Shown piece by piece: positions 8,223 to 16,920 of a stretch of DNA of 64,000 bases. The notes under the pieces were generated by a model, which saw only the letters and a program-made list of their open reading frames with translations, did not search any database and had not been told where the DNA came from. This DNA is from Pseudoruegeria aquimaris (GTDB lineage Bacteria > Pseudomonadota > Alphaproteobacteria > Rhodobacterales > Rhodobacteraceae), in contig NZ_FWFQ01000014.1 in the NCBI RefSeq assembly GCF_900172235.1, positions 1 through 64,000 of the forward strand, written 5' to 3'. The translations under genes and the position numbers were made by a program. The stretch's first letter is position 1, and each line of letters starts with the position of its first letter.

Positions 8223-8885
8223 ATGGGGTCTGACATAGGCATGATTTTCTCGGCTTTGATGTCGGGAGACAGTTTCGAGATCCGCTCCGCGCTGCGCAGC
8301 GATGCCGCGTGGTGGCTCGGGGCCGTCACGCTTTTGGCCGGCGGTTTCATCGTGGCGCTGATCTACGAGCGCGTTCCGCTCGTGGAGACGCTGTTGGAGC
8401 GCACCGTCATGGTGACCTGCTATCTCGCCATTGCGCTGATCATCTTCTGGGGGGTGGTGGATCGTTTCATCTTCTCCAACCAGCAGCCGTGGTCCACCAC
8501 CATTCCGCCCCTTCTGTTCATGATCATGGCGTGGTTCGGTGCCGCCTTCAACATCCGCAAGCGCACGCACCTCAGCTTCTCCGAGATCCGCACCGCCATG
8601 CCACGCGGCGCGCAGTTCGCCTGCCTCTGGATGGACGCGGCGCTCTGGTTCGGCTTTGCCGTGATCCTCTTCGTCACCACCGCCCGCCAGGCCGCGCTGT
8701 CGGCCTCGAACTTCGCCATCGTGCTTGGGACCGACAACACGATGCTCTGGTGGTTCCTCGTCACCGCGCCCATCGCCGCCCTCCTGATGGCGGCGCGGGC
8801 GATCGAGAACATCCGCGAGGACATCGCCAACTGGCGCTCCGGCGCTCCGCTCATCAAGCAGGCCGTGATCGGGGGGGACGTGTGA
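8223..8885 (+). CDS. TRAP transporter small permease, DctQ family
   Basis: A 220-residue membrane protein with four main hydrophobic segments: about 31-48 (WWLGAVTLLAGGFIVAL), 62-80, 135-155 and 171-190. This is the usual topology of the small TRAP permease, including the aromatic/basic stretch FGAAFNIRKRTHLSF after the second segment that is characteristic of DctQ. It pairs with DctM in the inner membrane to accept ligand from DctP. Its TGA shares one base with the dctM ATG (TGATG at 8883-8887), so the two permeases are translationally coupled. Confidence 0.9.
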   Translation: MGSDIGMIFSALMSGDSFEIRSALRSDAAWWLGAVTLLAGGFIVALIYERVPLVETLLERTVMVTCYLAIALIIFWGVVDRFIFSNQQPWSTTIPPLLFMIMAWFGAAFNIRKRTHLSFSEIRTAMPRGAQFACLWMDAALWFGFAVILFVTTARQAALSASNFAIVLGTDNTMLWWFLVTAPIAALLMAARAIENIREDIANWRSGAPLIKQAVIGGDV

Positions 8886-10243
8886 TGGCCGATGGCACCC
8901 TCGTTACGCTGATCTCGGTCGGGGTCACGTTCCTGTTCATGCTGGGCGTGCCGGTCTTTCTCGTGATCGCCTATTGGGTCGTGGGCTGCTCCTTCGTGCT
9001 CGGGCTGACGCTCGACAACATGGGCGCAGAGCTTCTGAACGTCTTCAACAAGGGCTTCGCGCTGCTGGCGATGCCGCTGTTCATCCTCACCGGGGATCTG
9101 ATCAACAAGTCGGGGATCGCGCGCAGGCTTTCGGATTTCGCCTATGCCTGCCTCGGCTGGCTGCGGGGCGGGCTGGCGATGGCGAGCCTCGGGGCCTGTG
9201 GGCTGTTTGCCGCCATTTCCGGCTCCAACTCCGCCACCACGGCGACCATCGGCTCGATGCTGCACCCGGAGATGGTCAAGGGCGGCTACGACGAGCGCTT
9301 CTCGGCCGCGACGGCTGCGGCGGGTGGCACCGTGGGCATCATCATTCCACCGTCGATCATCTTCATCGTCTACGGCTTCCTGATGAACCTGCCGATTTCC
9401 GATCTCTTCGTGGCGGGCATCGTGCCAGGCGCGCTGATGGTGATCGGCATGCAGGTGGCCTGCTGGATCGTCTGCCGGATCAACGGCTGGGGCCACCTGA
9501 TTCCGCTGCAACTCAACCGCGTGCTGAAAACCGCCTTCGGGGCGTGGCTGGGTTTCTTCGCCATCGGCCTCGTGCTCTGGGGCATCTACACCGGCAAGTT
9601 CTCCCCCACCGAAGCCGCCGGCGTGACCGTGGGCTTCTGCATCATCGCCGGGCTTGTCTCCTACGCGATCACTCGCGTTCTGCGCCTGCGGCAGGACAAG
9701 ACATGGGAAGAAAAGAGCTACGCCGAGCAACTGGTGGTCGAAGGGTTCACCCTGTTCCAGATCCCGGGCATCACGATGCGCTCGGCCGAGATCACCGGCA
9801 TCCTCGCGCCGCTGATCGCGGTTTCTGTGGTGATGCAGCAGATCCTTTCGCTGCTCGGCGCGCAGCAGGTGATCGGTGAGTTCGTGACCTCCATGGGCGG
9901 CTACTATGCCGTTCTGTTCACCGCGATGATCATCGTCTTCTTCTCCGGCATGGTTCTGGAGTCCCTGCCGGTGACGATCATCCTCGCGCCGATCCTCGCC
10001 CCCATCGCGGCCGATGTCGGGGTCGATCCGATCCACTTCTCGGTGATCTTCCTCGTCGGCGCGTCCATCGGCTTCATCACCCCGCCCTATGGGCTCAACC
10101 TCTATGTCGCATCGGGTGTGACGGGTGTCCCATATTTCAGATTGCTGCGCTATACGGTGCCCTATCTCATCGCGCTGATCAGCGTCTGGGTGCTGGTGGC
10201 CCTGACACCGGAACTCGCGCTGAGCCTGCTGCCCAACAGATAG
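8885..10243 (+). CDS. TRAP transporter large permease, DctM family
   Basis: A 452-residue, mostly hydrophobic protein with about 12 segments. Family landmarks are the early LFMLGVPVFLVIAYWV, FNKGFALLAMPLFILTG, the GSNSATTATIGSMLHPEM loop, PPSIIFIVYGF and, near the C-terminus, FITPPYGLNLYVASG. It forms the Na+- or H+-driven transport channel with DctQ. The frame runs open well upstream, but the ATG at 8885 is coupled to the dctQ stop and matches the family start. Confidence 0.92.
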   Translation: MADGTLVTLISVGVTFLFMLGVPVFLVIAYWVVGCSFVLGLTLDNMGAELLNVFNKGFALLAMPLFILTGDLINKSGIARRLSDFAYACLGWLRGGLAMASLGACGLFAAISGSNSATTATIGSMLHPEMVKGGYDERFSAATAAAGGTVGIIIPPSIIFIVYGFLMNLPISDLFVAGIVPGALMVIGMQVACWIVCRINGWGHLIPLQLNRVLKTAFGAWLGFFAIGLVLWGIYTGKFSPTEAAGVTVGFCIIAGLVSYAITRVLRLRQDKTWEEKSYAEQLVVEGFTLFQIPGITMRSAEITGILAPLIAVSVVMQQILSLLGAQQVIGEFVTSMGGYYAVLFTAMIIVFFSGMVLESLPVTIILAPILAPIAADVGVDPIHFSVIFLVGASIGFITPPYGLNLYVASGVTGVPYFRLLRYTVPYLIALISVWVLVALTPELALSLLPNR

Positions 10244-10252
10244 GAATGATCC

Positions 10253-11029
10253 ATGCCCGAAGTTGCCCCCGCCCCAGACTCGAAAGGGCAGGTTCCGCCG
10301 AACGTGCGGCTCCTGCTTCTGCTCGAGGAAGTCGCGCGGCGAGGGGTGCCGGTATCGTCCACGGCGCTGGCCGAGGCGCTGGATCTGCCCAAGGCGACGA
10401 TGCACCGGCTGCTGGCGACGGCGGAGGAGCAGGGCTTTCTGCAGCGCGACGCCGACGGGCGCTCCTTCGGGCCCGGCCACCGGATGCGCAAGCTCGCGGC
10501 CAACACGCTGTCTTCGCAGCGGATCCGCACCGAACGGCTCTTCATCATGCGCCACCTCGCCGCCACCGTGGGCGAGACATGCAACCTCGCCGCGCCGGGG
10601 CGTTCGGGCATGATCTACCTCGATCGGGTGGAGACCCACTGGCCGCTGCGAATCCAGCTGCCGATCGGCACGCAGGTTCCATTCCACTGCACCGCCAGCG
10701 GCAAGATGTATCTGTCGTCGCTGCGCTCGGACAAGCTCGAGCGGCTCCTCGGATGGCTCGAGCTGGACGCCCACACGGAACACAGCATCCAGGACGAGAG
10801 GGCCCTGCTCGCGGATCTTGAAGCCACGCGCAAGCGCGGCTTCGCGACGGACAACGAGGAGTTCATGGCGGGCATGGTGGCCGTCGCGGTGCCGATCAGG
10901 GACACCGAGGGCCGGCTGCTGACGACCCTCTCCATCCACGCGCCCACGCAGCGGCATTCCGTGGAGAGCCTCGTGGCCGACATCGCGCCCCTGAAGGATG
11001 CCGCGCAGCAGATGGCGGCGCTGATCTAG
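10253..11029 (+). CDS. IclR family transcriptional regulator
   Basis: A 258-residue regulator. The N-terminal winged helix (about residues 18-75) contains VSSTALAEALDLPKATMHRL, the recognition helix region of IclR proteins. The remaining part is the IclR effector domain with LDRVETHWPLRIQLPIG, PFHCTASGKMYLSSL and the C-terminal VAVPIRDTEGRLLTTLSI. It begins 9 nt after dctM and shares its operon, so it probably controls the TRAP/GMC locus in response to the imported compound. Candidate operator at 6838-6862. Confidence 0.92.
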   Translation: MPEVAPAPDSKGQVPPNVRLLLLLEEVARRGVPVSSTALAEALDLPKATMHRLLATAEEQGFLQRDADGRSFGPGHRMRKLAANTLSSQRIRTERLFIMRHLAATVGETCNLAAPGRSGMIYLDRVETHWPLRIQLPIGTQVPFHCTASGKMYLSSLRSDKLERLLGWLELDAHTEHSIQDERALLADLEATRKRGFATDNEEFMAGMVAVAVPIRDTEGRLLTTLSIHAPTQRHSVESLVADIAPLKDAAQQMAALI

Positions 11030-11137
11030 CCGCGCAGGGCCCCGCGCCTGCCGCAAGATCCTTCTTGGCTCGGGCGCGGGAGTGCGGGATGCTGGGCCAA
11101 GGCGAAGAGGCGCCGGAAGGCGAAGGAGCGGGTGGCC

Positions 11138-11809
11138 ATGCAGCAGGCGATCGGGGATTGGACGGAGCGGTTTGACGGCACCCGGCAGCTTCCCCGTGAT
11201 CTGCGTGACCGTCTCCTCAGGCTCGCCAGCCTGCGCCGCTTCAAGGCGGGGGAAACCGTCTTTGCGCCGGGGCGGGTGCCCAACAGCCTGCTTCTGCTGC
11301 TGGAGGGCACGATCCGGGTGTTCCAGACGTCCGACAGCGGCCGCGAAATCGTGCTCTACCGGGTGGAAGCGGGCCAGAGCTGCGTGCTGACGACGGCCTG
11401 CATCCTGGCGGAGGAGGCCTATTCGGCGGAAGGCGTTGCCGAAACCGATGTGGTGGCCGTCGCGCTGCCGAGAAGCGCCTTCGATCGGCTGGCGGCCGAC
11501 TCCGAGGCCTTCCGCCAGTTCGTCTTCGCGGCCTATTCGCGGCGCCTGCTGGATCTGCTGCGCGTGGTGGACGACGTGGCCTTCGGCAAGATTGACGTGC
11601 GCCTTGCGGCCCGCCTCGTGGCGCTTGCCGATGCCGAGGGCGCGCTGAACGCCACCCACCAGCAGCTTGCCACGGAACTGGGCACCGCCCGCGAGGTGAT
11701 TTCGCGGCAGTTGACGGAGTTCCAGCGGCGCGGCTGGATCGAAGCGGCGCGCGGCCGTATCCTGCTGCGGGACGTCCCTGCGCTGAAAGCCTTGGCCCGG
11801 CAAAAATAA
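11138..11809 (+). CDS. Crp/Fnr family transcriptional regulator
   Basis: About 223 residues. An N-terminal cyclic-nucleotide-binding fold (about 20-140: FKAGETVFAPGRVPNSLLLL, LEGTIRVF, then a CxxxxxCIL stretch with two cysteines SCVLTTACILA) is followed by a dimer helix and a helix-turn-helix around THQQLATELGTAREVISRQL. The ATG at 11138 is 9 nt after AGGAG (11124-11128); the GTG at 11132 is too close to it. The gene precedes the sulfide/persulfide operon. The SC...C pair could be a thiol sensor, as expected for a persulfide- or redox-responsive regulator, but that is inference. Confidence 0.88.
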   Translation: MQQAIGDWTERFDGTRQLPRDLRDRLLRLASLRRFKAGETVFAPGRVPNSLLLLLEGTIRVFQTSDSGREIVLYRVEAGQSCVLTTACILAEEAYSAEGVAETDVVAVALPRSAFDRLAADSEAFRQFVFAAYSRRLLDLLRVVDDVAFGKIDVRLAARLVALADAEGALNATHQQLATELGTAREVISRQLTEFQRRGWIEAARGRILLRDVPALKALARQK

Positions 11810-11826
11810 TTGCGCCGCCGCTTGAA

Positions 11827-11842
11827 ATTCAACATATTGAAT
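11827..11842. promoter_or_regulatory. ATTC-N8-GAAT inverted repeat, candidate persulfide-responsive operator
   Basis: ATTCAACATATTGAAT is a perfect 6-bp-arm palindrome with a 4-nt centre, in an AT-rich patch 125 bp upstream of the DUF2892/persulfide dioxygenase genes. The arrangement ATTC-N8-GAAT resembles, as I recall, the sites of the persulfide-responsive repressors SqrR/BigR of alphaproteobacteria. No ArsR-type repressor gene is in the window, so the factor would be encoded elsewhere, or the adjacent Crp/Fnr protein binds here. Confidence 0.5.
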
Positions 11843-11897
11843 GTGAATGGATTTCCGAGCCGCCCCGCGGCCCCCTCGCAGAAGATTCCGGCGGGGC

Positions 11898-11910
11898 GTG
11901 ACAAAGTCAC
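11898..11910. promoter_or_regulatory. GTGAC-N3-GTCAC inverted repeat upstream of sulfide operon
   Basis: GTGACAAAGTCAC has perfect 5-bp arms and lies 58 bp before the DUF2892 start. It is similar in base content to Crp half-sites, but the spacing is shorter than in a Crp site. It could serve the neighbouring Crp/Fnr family regulator. Confidence 0.3.
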
Positions 11911-11967
11911 AGAAGCGCTGCGGGGGGCACCCTAGGTAGGAAGTGATCGAACAGAAAGGGTCCTGCA

Positions 11968-12171
11968 ATGACGAAGAACATGGGAACGACGGATCGGCTC
12001 CTGCGCACGCTTCTCGGGATCGTGCTGCTTGGGGCCGCGATGTTCGGCGGCCTCGCCACCGGGCTTGCGGTGATCGCCGCGCTCGTCGGGGCCGTGATGC
12101 TGCTGACCGCCAGCCTCCGCCTCTGCCCGCTCTATTCCCTGCTCGGGCTCAAGACCTGCAGCGACTGCTGA
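11968..12171 (+). CDS. DUF2892 family small inner-membrane protein (YgaP membrane-domain-like)
   Basis: A 67-residue protein with two hydrophobic segments (about 13-29 and 31-49) after a short basic/polar start (MTKNMGTTDRLLRTLLG), and a cysteine-containing end (RLCPLYSLLGLKTCSDC). This is the DUF2892 family, the membrane part of the rhodanese YgaP, and it commonly sits with sulfide/persulfide genes. It leads the operon with the metallo-beta-lactamase protein 51 nt downstream. The three cysteines near the end may carry or face persulfide chemistry; the function is not established. Confidence 0.88.
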   Translation: MTKNMGTTDRLLRTLLGIVLLGAAMFGGLATGLAVIAALVGAVMLLTASLRLCPLYSLLGLKTCSDC

Positions 12172-12222
12172 TCCGACACCTGCCGCCGGGCCGCCCGGCC
12201 AACGCATCTGGAGATACCCGCG

Positions 12223-13104
12223 ATGACCTATCCGGTGAACATGACCATCAAACCCGACGTCGAAGCCTTCTTCGACGAGGCGACCAACACGATCAGCTAC
12301 ATCGTGAAGGATCCCACCTCCAACGCCTGCGCCATCATCGACAGCGTGATGGACATCGACTACGCCGCCGGCCGCATCACCTATGAACATGCCGACGAGT
12401 TGATCGCCCGCATCGAGGAATGCGGCTGCGAGCTGCAATGGATCATCGAGACCCACGTCCACGCCGATCACCTGTCGGCGGCGCCCTACATCCAGGAAAA
12501 ACTGGGAGGCAAGATCGGGGTCGGGGCCAAGATTATGGTGGTGCAGGATACTTTCGGCAAGATCTTCAACGAAGGCACCGAGTTCCAGCGTGACGGCAGC
12601 CAGTTCGACAAGCTCTTCGAGGATGGTGATACCTACAAGATCGGCAACATGGATGCCTTTGCCATCTACACGCCGGGCCACACGCCGGCCTGCATGACCC
12701 ATGTCATCGGAAACGCGGCCTTCGTGGGCGATACGCTGTTCATGCCCGACGGCGGCTCCGCCCGCGCCGATTTCCCCGGCGGTGACGCGGGCACGCTCTA
12801 CGATTCGATCCAGAAGGTGCTTTCGTTGCCCGACGACATGCGGCTCTTCATGTGCCACGACTACGGCCCCAACGGCCGCGACATCCAGTGGGAAACCACC
12901 GTCGCCGAAGAGAAGGCGCACAACATCCACGTGGGCGCAGGCAAGACCCGCGAGGAGTTCATCAAGTTCCGCACCGAGCGCGATGCGCAGCTGGCGATGC
13001 CCAGGCTGATCATCCCCTCGCTGCAGGTGAACATGCGCGCCGGCGAAATCCCGACGGACAAGGACGGCAAGCCGATGCTCAAAGTGCCCGTCAACATGCT
13101 CTGA
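12223..13104 (+). CDS. metallo-beta-lactamase fold protein, persulfide dioxygenase-like (Blh type)
   Basis: A 293-residue single-domain protein with the metal site THVHADHLSA (H78, H80, D82, H83), PGHTPACMTH (H153), GDTLF (D170) and the last ligand in MCHDYGPNG (H212). These are the features of Blh/ETHE1-like persulfide dioxygenases, which oxidise glutathione persulfide to sulfite in the cytosol. It lacks a fused rhodanese domain. Neighbours are DUF2892 upstream and a SulP anion permease downstream, so the operon would turn sulfide-derived persulfide into sulfite/sulfate and move the product. A ribosome site (CTGGAG) lies ahead of the ATG. Confidence 0.85.
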   Translation: MTYPVNMTIKPDVEAFFDEATNTISYIVKDPTSNACAIIDSVMDIDYAAGRITYEHADELIARIEECGCELQWIIETHVHADHLSAAPYIQEKLGGKIGVGAKIMVVQDTFGKIFNEGTEFQRDGSQFDKLFEDGDTYKIGNMDAFAIYTPGHTPACMTHVIGNAAFVGDTLFMPDGGSARADFPGGDAGTLYDSIQKVLSLPDDMRLFMCHDYGPNGRDIQWETTVAEEKAHNIHVGAGKTREEFIKFRTERDAQLAMPRLIIPSLQVNMRAGEIPTDKDGKPMLKVPVNML

Positions 13105-13217
13105 GCTGCTCCCGCCGCTCTTTCTCCCTTCATCCGCAAATCCGGGGCTTCGCGCCCCGGCTGCCCCTGCCCGTGCCGGGTTTCTGGCCCGGCGCGGCGC
13201 GCCTTTCGTGAGAGCCC

Positions 13218-14966
13218 ATGATGCACGCGCTTCGCCAGTATGTTCCGATCCTCCAGTGGGGCCGCACCTACGACAGGGCGGCCTTCGCCAATGACGCCGT
13301 GGCGGCGGTGATCGTCACGATCATGCTGATCCCGCAATCGCTGGCCTATGCGCTGCTCGCGGGCCTGCCGCCCGAGGCCGGGCTCTATGCCTCGATCGTG
13401 CCGATCCTGCTCTACGCGATCCTCGGCACCAGCAGTGCGCTGGCCGTCGGGCCGGTGGCCGTCGTCTCGCTGCTCACCGCTTCGGCCGTGGGGCAGGTGG
13501 CGGAGGCCGGCACGGCAGGCTACGCGGTGGCCGCGCTCACGCTGGCCTTCCTGTCGGGCGCATTCCTGCTGCTGATGGGGCTCCTGCGTCTCGGTTTCCT
13601 CGCCAATTTCCTGAGCCACCCCGTCATCGCCGGCTTCATCACCGCCTCCGGCATCCTGATCGCCGCCAGCCAGCTCAAGCACATTTTCGGAATCGACGCC
13701 CACGGTCACACGCTGCCCGAACTCATCACCTCCCTCGCGGCGCATCTCGGCGAAGCGAGCATCCCGACCCTCGTGATCGGGATCCTGGCAACCGGGTTCC
13801 TGTTCTGGGTGCGCAAGGGGATGAAGCCCCTGCTGCGCGCGCTCGGCCTGGGCTCTCGTCTGGCGGATGTCGCCACCAAGGCCGGCCCCGTGCTCGCGGT
13901 GGTGGCCACCACGCTCGCCGTCTGGGCGCTGGGCCTTTCGGAGAACGGCGTGCGCATCGTCGGAGCGGTGCCGCAGAGCCTGCCGCCCTTCACGCTGCCC
14001 GGCTTCGCCCCGGATCTGCTGAAAGCGCTTCTCGTTCCGGCGATCCTGATCTCCATCATCGGGTTCGTGGAAAGCGTTTCGGTGGCCCAGACGTTGGCCG
14101 CGAAGAAGCGCCAGCGCATCGACCCGGACCAGGAATTGATCGCGCTGGGCGCCGCGAACCTTGGCGCGGCCTTCACCGGCGGATTTCCCGTCACGGGCGG
14201 TTTCTCCCGCTCGGTTGTCAATTTCGACGCCGGCGCCGAAACACCCGCCGCCGGGGCCTTCACGGCGCTGGGGCTGGCGGTGGCGGCCCTGCTGCTCACG
14301 CCGCTGATCTACTACCTGCCGAAGGCGACGCTGGCGGCCACGATCATCGTCGCCGTGCTGAGCCTCGTGGATTTCTCGATCCTGCGAAAGACATGGGCCT
14401 ATTCCCGCGCCGATTTCGCCGCCGTCGCCGCCACGATCCTGCTGACGCTCGGGCTCGGGGTGGAGATCGGCGTGGCCGCCGGGGTGCTGCTCTCCATCGC
14501 GCTGCACCTCTACAAGACGTCGCGCCCCCACGTGGCGGAGGTGGGGCGGGTGCCGGGCACCCAGCACTTCCGCAACATCCTGCGCCACGAGGTGGAGACG
14601 GCGCCCCACCTGCTGACCCTGCGCGTGGACGAAAGCCTCTATTTCGTCAACGCCCGCTTCCTGGAGGATCTGGTGCAATCCCGCGTCACCGAGGGCTGCG
14701 CCATCACCGACGTGGTGCTGATGTTCTCGGCGGTGAACGAGGTCGATTTCTCCGCGCTGGAAAGCCTGGAGGCGATCAACGCGCGGCTGCGGGACATGGG
14801 TGTCGGGCTGCATTTCTCCGAGGTGAAGGGCCCGGTGATGGACCGCCTCAAGCGTTCGCACCTGATCGAAGCGCTGAACGGGCGCGTGTTCCTTTCGCAG
14901 AACGATGCCTGGGAGGCGCTTGCGGGCAAGGCGCGGCCCTGCACGGGCGCGGCTCAGCCGTCGTAG
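13218..14966 (+). CDS. SulP family anion permease with STAS domain
   Basis: A 582-residue permease. The N-terminal half begins with the SulP hallmark around residues 30-60 (VAAVIVTIMLIPQSLAYALL, then AGLPPEAGLYASIVP) and runs through about 10-12 membrane segments with GPVAVVSLLTASAVG and GGFPVTGGFSRSVVNFDAGA. The C-terminal part from about 440 is a cytoplasmic STAS domain. In this operon it is likely to export sulfite/sulfate or import sulfate; direction and substrate are inferred. The 113-bp gap before it contains two GC-rich hairpins (13142-13160 and 13175-13193). Its 3' end overlaps the convergent lyase gene by 13 nt. Confidence 0.88.
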   Translation: MMHALRQYVPILQWGRTYDRAAFANDAVAAVIVTIMLIPQSLAYALLAGLPPEAGLYASIVPILLYAILGTSSALAVGPVAVVSLLTASAVGQVAEAGTAGYAVAALTLAFLSGAFLLLMGLLRLGFLANFLSHPVIAGFITASGILIAASQLKHIFGIDAHGHTLPELITSLAAHLGEASIPTLVIGILATGFLFWVRKGMKPLLRALGLGSRLADVATKAGPVLAVVATTLAVWALGLSENGVRIVGAVPQSLPPFTLPGFAPDLLKALLVPAILISIIGFVESVSVAQTLAAKKRQRIDPDQELIALGAANLGAAFTGGFPVTGGFSRSVVNFDAGAETPAAGAFTALGLAVAALLLTPLIYYLPKATLAATIIVAVLSLVDFSILRKTWAYSRADFAAVAATILLTLGLGVEIGVAAGVLLSIALHLYKTSRPHVAEVGRVPGTQHFRNILRHEVETAPHLLTLRVDESLYFVNARFLEDLVQSRVTEGCAITDVVLMFSAVNEVDFSALESLEAINARLRDMGVGLHFSEVKGPVMDRLKRSHLIEALNGRVFLSQNDAWEALAGKARPCTGAAQPS

Positions 14967-15718
14967 GTCCAGCGATAGGCGGGCGGGGTGGGCCCTTTGT
15001 TGCGCCCGCCCTGCTGCTGCTGCTCCCAGGCGTGGGCAAGGATGCCCACCGAGCGCGACAGGCAGAAGATCCCGCGCGCGAGCGGCGGCGCGAACCCCAG
15101 TTCGGCGAAGATCACCGCCGTGGCCCCGTCGATATTCATCGGCAGGGGGCGCTTCTTGCGGGCGGAAATCTCGGCCTCGATGGCCTGGGCCAGATCGGCG
15201 TAGCGCCCGTCCACGGCTCCGGCCTGCCGTGCCTCTTCCACCAGCGCCATGAGCCGGGGGCTGCGCGGATCGGACGGCGTGTGGAACCGGTGGCCGAAGC
15301 CGGGCAGGATCTTTCCGTGGCTCTCGGTCCAGGCATCCAGCGCCGCGGGCAGGGGGCCGTCGAAGGCTTCCACGAAATGATACATCTCGACCGCCTGTTC
15401 GCCTGCGCCGCCGTGGACGTCGCCCAGCATGTTCACGGCACTCGCCATGGCGTTGTTGAGCCCGACACCGCAGGTGATCGCCATGCGCGCCGCCGCGATC
15501 GAAGGCGCCTGTGGGCCATGATCCACCGAGGCCACCAGCGCGGCCTCGAACAGCCTTGCCTGTGCCTCCGTCGGGGCATCGCCGCGCAGCATCAGCCAGA
15601 TCATGCCGGGAAAGGAAATCGCCCCGATCAGTTCCTGGATCGGGGTGCCGCGGATGTCGATCCGCCCCGGCTCCATGTCGATGATCGAAGTGCGCCACCA
15701 GTCGGAAACGTCGCTCAT
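14954..15718 (-). CDS. citrate synthase-fold lyase (citryl-CoA lyase-like)
   Basis: A 254-residue protein matching the catalytic C-terminal part of citrate synthases, with DHGPQAPS (H67), GDVHGGAGEQAVEM (H102) and GFGHRFHTPSDPR (R144, D150, R152). The short length and its place after a family III CoA-transferase fit citryl-CoA lyase-type enzymes, which split an acyl-CoA by a retro-Claisen step. The ATG at 15718 overlaps the CoA-transferase stop as ATGA; the frame is open further upstream only as a shadow of that gene. Together with tctCBA it suggests import, CoA activation and cleavage of a tricarboxylate or analogue. The exact substrate is not known. Confidence 0.75.
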   Translation of the reverse strand: MSDVSDWWRTSIIDMEPGRIDIRGTPIQELIGAISFPGMIWLMLRGDAPTEAQARLFEAALVASVDHGPQAPSIAAARMAITCGVGLNNAMASAVNMLGDVHGGAGEQAVEMYHFVEAFDGPLPAALDAWTESHGKILPGFGHRFHTPSDPRSPRLMALVEEARQAGAVDGRYADLAQAIEAEISARKKRPLPMNIDGATAVIFAELGFAPPLARGIFCLSRSVGILAHAWEQQQQGGRNKGPTPPAYRWTYDG

Positions 15719-16920
15719 AGGATGCCTTTCTCGTGCATGTCGGCGATCTCGTCGGCGCCGTAGCCCAGTTCGGTCAGAAGCGCGTCGGTATCCTGCCCCA
15801 GCGCGGGGGGCGGGCTTTCGACCGCCGGGGCGGCGCCGTTGATCTTCACCGCCGTCCGCAGCACCTTGATCGGCCCGTCGAGGCCGGGGGGGTCGGGGAA
15901 CTCCGCGATCAGGCCCCGCTCCGCGATCTGCGGATGGGCCAGCACCTCGGGCACGCTCAGCACCGCGCCGGCCGGAACGCCCAGCCGGTTCAACTCGCGC
16001 GCCCAGTCCCGCGCTGGTCGGGTGGTGAGCACGGTTTCCAACTCCGCCTTCAGGCGAAAGCGATTGGTCTTGCGCGCCTCGCGGGTGGCGTATTCCGGTG
16101 CGCCCAGCAGATCCTCGCGCCCGAGGTGGCGGGCGAGGAGTTCCCATTGCTCATCCTTGTTGGCGGCGATGTTCAATAGCCCATCGGCCGCCTGAAACGC
16201 GCCGGAAGGGGCCGAGGTGAGGTTCTCGTTGCCATTGGCCGTGGGCAGCACGCCGCCGATCAGGTAGTTCGACACAGCCCAGCCCATCGTCGCCAGCACG
16301 CTCTCCAGCATCGAGATGTCGAGGAACGCGCCACGCTCCGGCGCGTTCAGTGCCGCGGCGATCGCCATGGCCGCCGTCAGCCCGCCGATGGTGTCGGCGA
16401 TCGGGTAGCCCACGCGCAGCGGCGCGCTTTCCGCGTCGCCCGTGATCGACATCACGCCCGAAGCGCCCTGGATGATCTGGTCATAGGCAGGGCGATGGAC
16501 CCAGGGGCCCTCCTGCCCGAACCCCGAAATGGCGCAGTAGATCAGACGCGGGTTCTCGCCCTTCATAACCTCGTAGTCCACCCCGAGGCGCTTCATCACG
16601 CCGGGGCGGAAGTTCTCCACCAGCACATCCGCCGTTCTGACGAGCCGCTTCAGCAGCGCCTTGCCTTCCTGCGTCTTGAGATTGACCGTGAGGCTCTTCT
16701 TGCCGGCGTTCTGGGCCAGGAAGCTGATCCCCATTCCGCGTGCGTTCAGATCCGGATCCGCGCCGAGGTTGCGGGCCAGATCGCCCCGGCCCGCGGCCTC
16801 CACCTTGATCACCTCGGCCCCGAGATGGGCCAGCTGGTGGCAGGCGAAGGGACCGGCGAGCACGTTCGTCAGATCGAGAACGCGCACGCCGGCGAGAGGT
16901 TTGGCGGCCTCAGTCGCCAT
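15715..16920 (-). CDS. family III (CaiB/BaiF) CoA-transferase
   Basis: A 401-residue enzyme with the family start PLAGVRVLDLTNVLAGPFAC, the HLGAEVIKVEAAGRGD block, DVLVENFRPGVMKRLG, and the catalytic aspartate in RPAYDQIIQGASG (D147). It moves CoA between carboxylic acids in the cytosol. The start at 16920 overlaps the end of tctA by 11 nt and its end overlaps the lyase by 4 nt, so transporter, transferase and lyase are one translational unit. It likely activates the di- or tricarboxylate brought in by TctCBA. Confidence 0.9.
   Translation of the reverse strand: MATEAAKPLAGVRVLDLTNVLAGPFACHQLAHLGAEVIKVEAAGRGDLARNLGADPDLNARGMGISFLAQNAGKKSLTVNLKTQEGKALLKRLVRTADVLVENFRPGVMKRLGVDYEVMKGENPRLIYCAISGFGQEGPWVHRPAYDQIIQGASGVMSITGDAESAPLRVGYPIADTIGGLTAAMAIAAALNAPERGAFLDISMLESVLATMGWAVSNYLIGGVLPTANGNENLTSAPSGAFQAADGLLNIAANKDEQWELLARHLGREDLLGAPEYATREARKTNRFRLKAELETVLTTRPARDWARELNRLGVPAGAVLSVPEVLAHPQIAERGLIAEFPDPPGLDGPIKVLRTAVKINGAAPAVESPPPALGQDTDALLTELGYGADEIADMHEKGIL

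Noticed and set aside
11898-11910. A canonical Crp site
   Set aside because: The GTGA and TCAC halves are separated by 5 nt instead of 6, and the outer T and A are missing, so it is listed only as a candidate palindrome.
8420-11968. Very long minus-strand open frame (about 1180 codons) over the TRAP genes
   Set aside because: It lies antisense to confident dctQ, dctM, iclR and crp genes, and its product is arginine/histidine-rich low-complexity sequence without domains, as expected from high-GC antisense frames.
12861-15698. Long minus-strand frame (about 945 codons)
   Set aside because: It is antisense to the persulfide dioxygenase-like and SulP genes, and continues as an out-of-frame shadow within the lyase gene; its arginine- and histidine-rich product has no domain.
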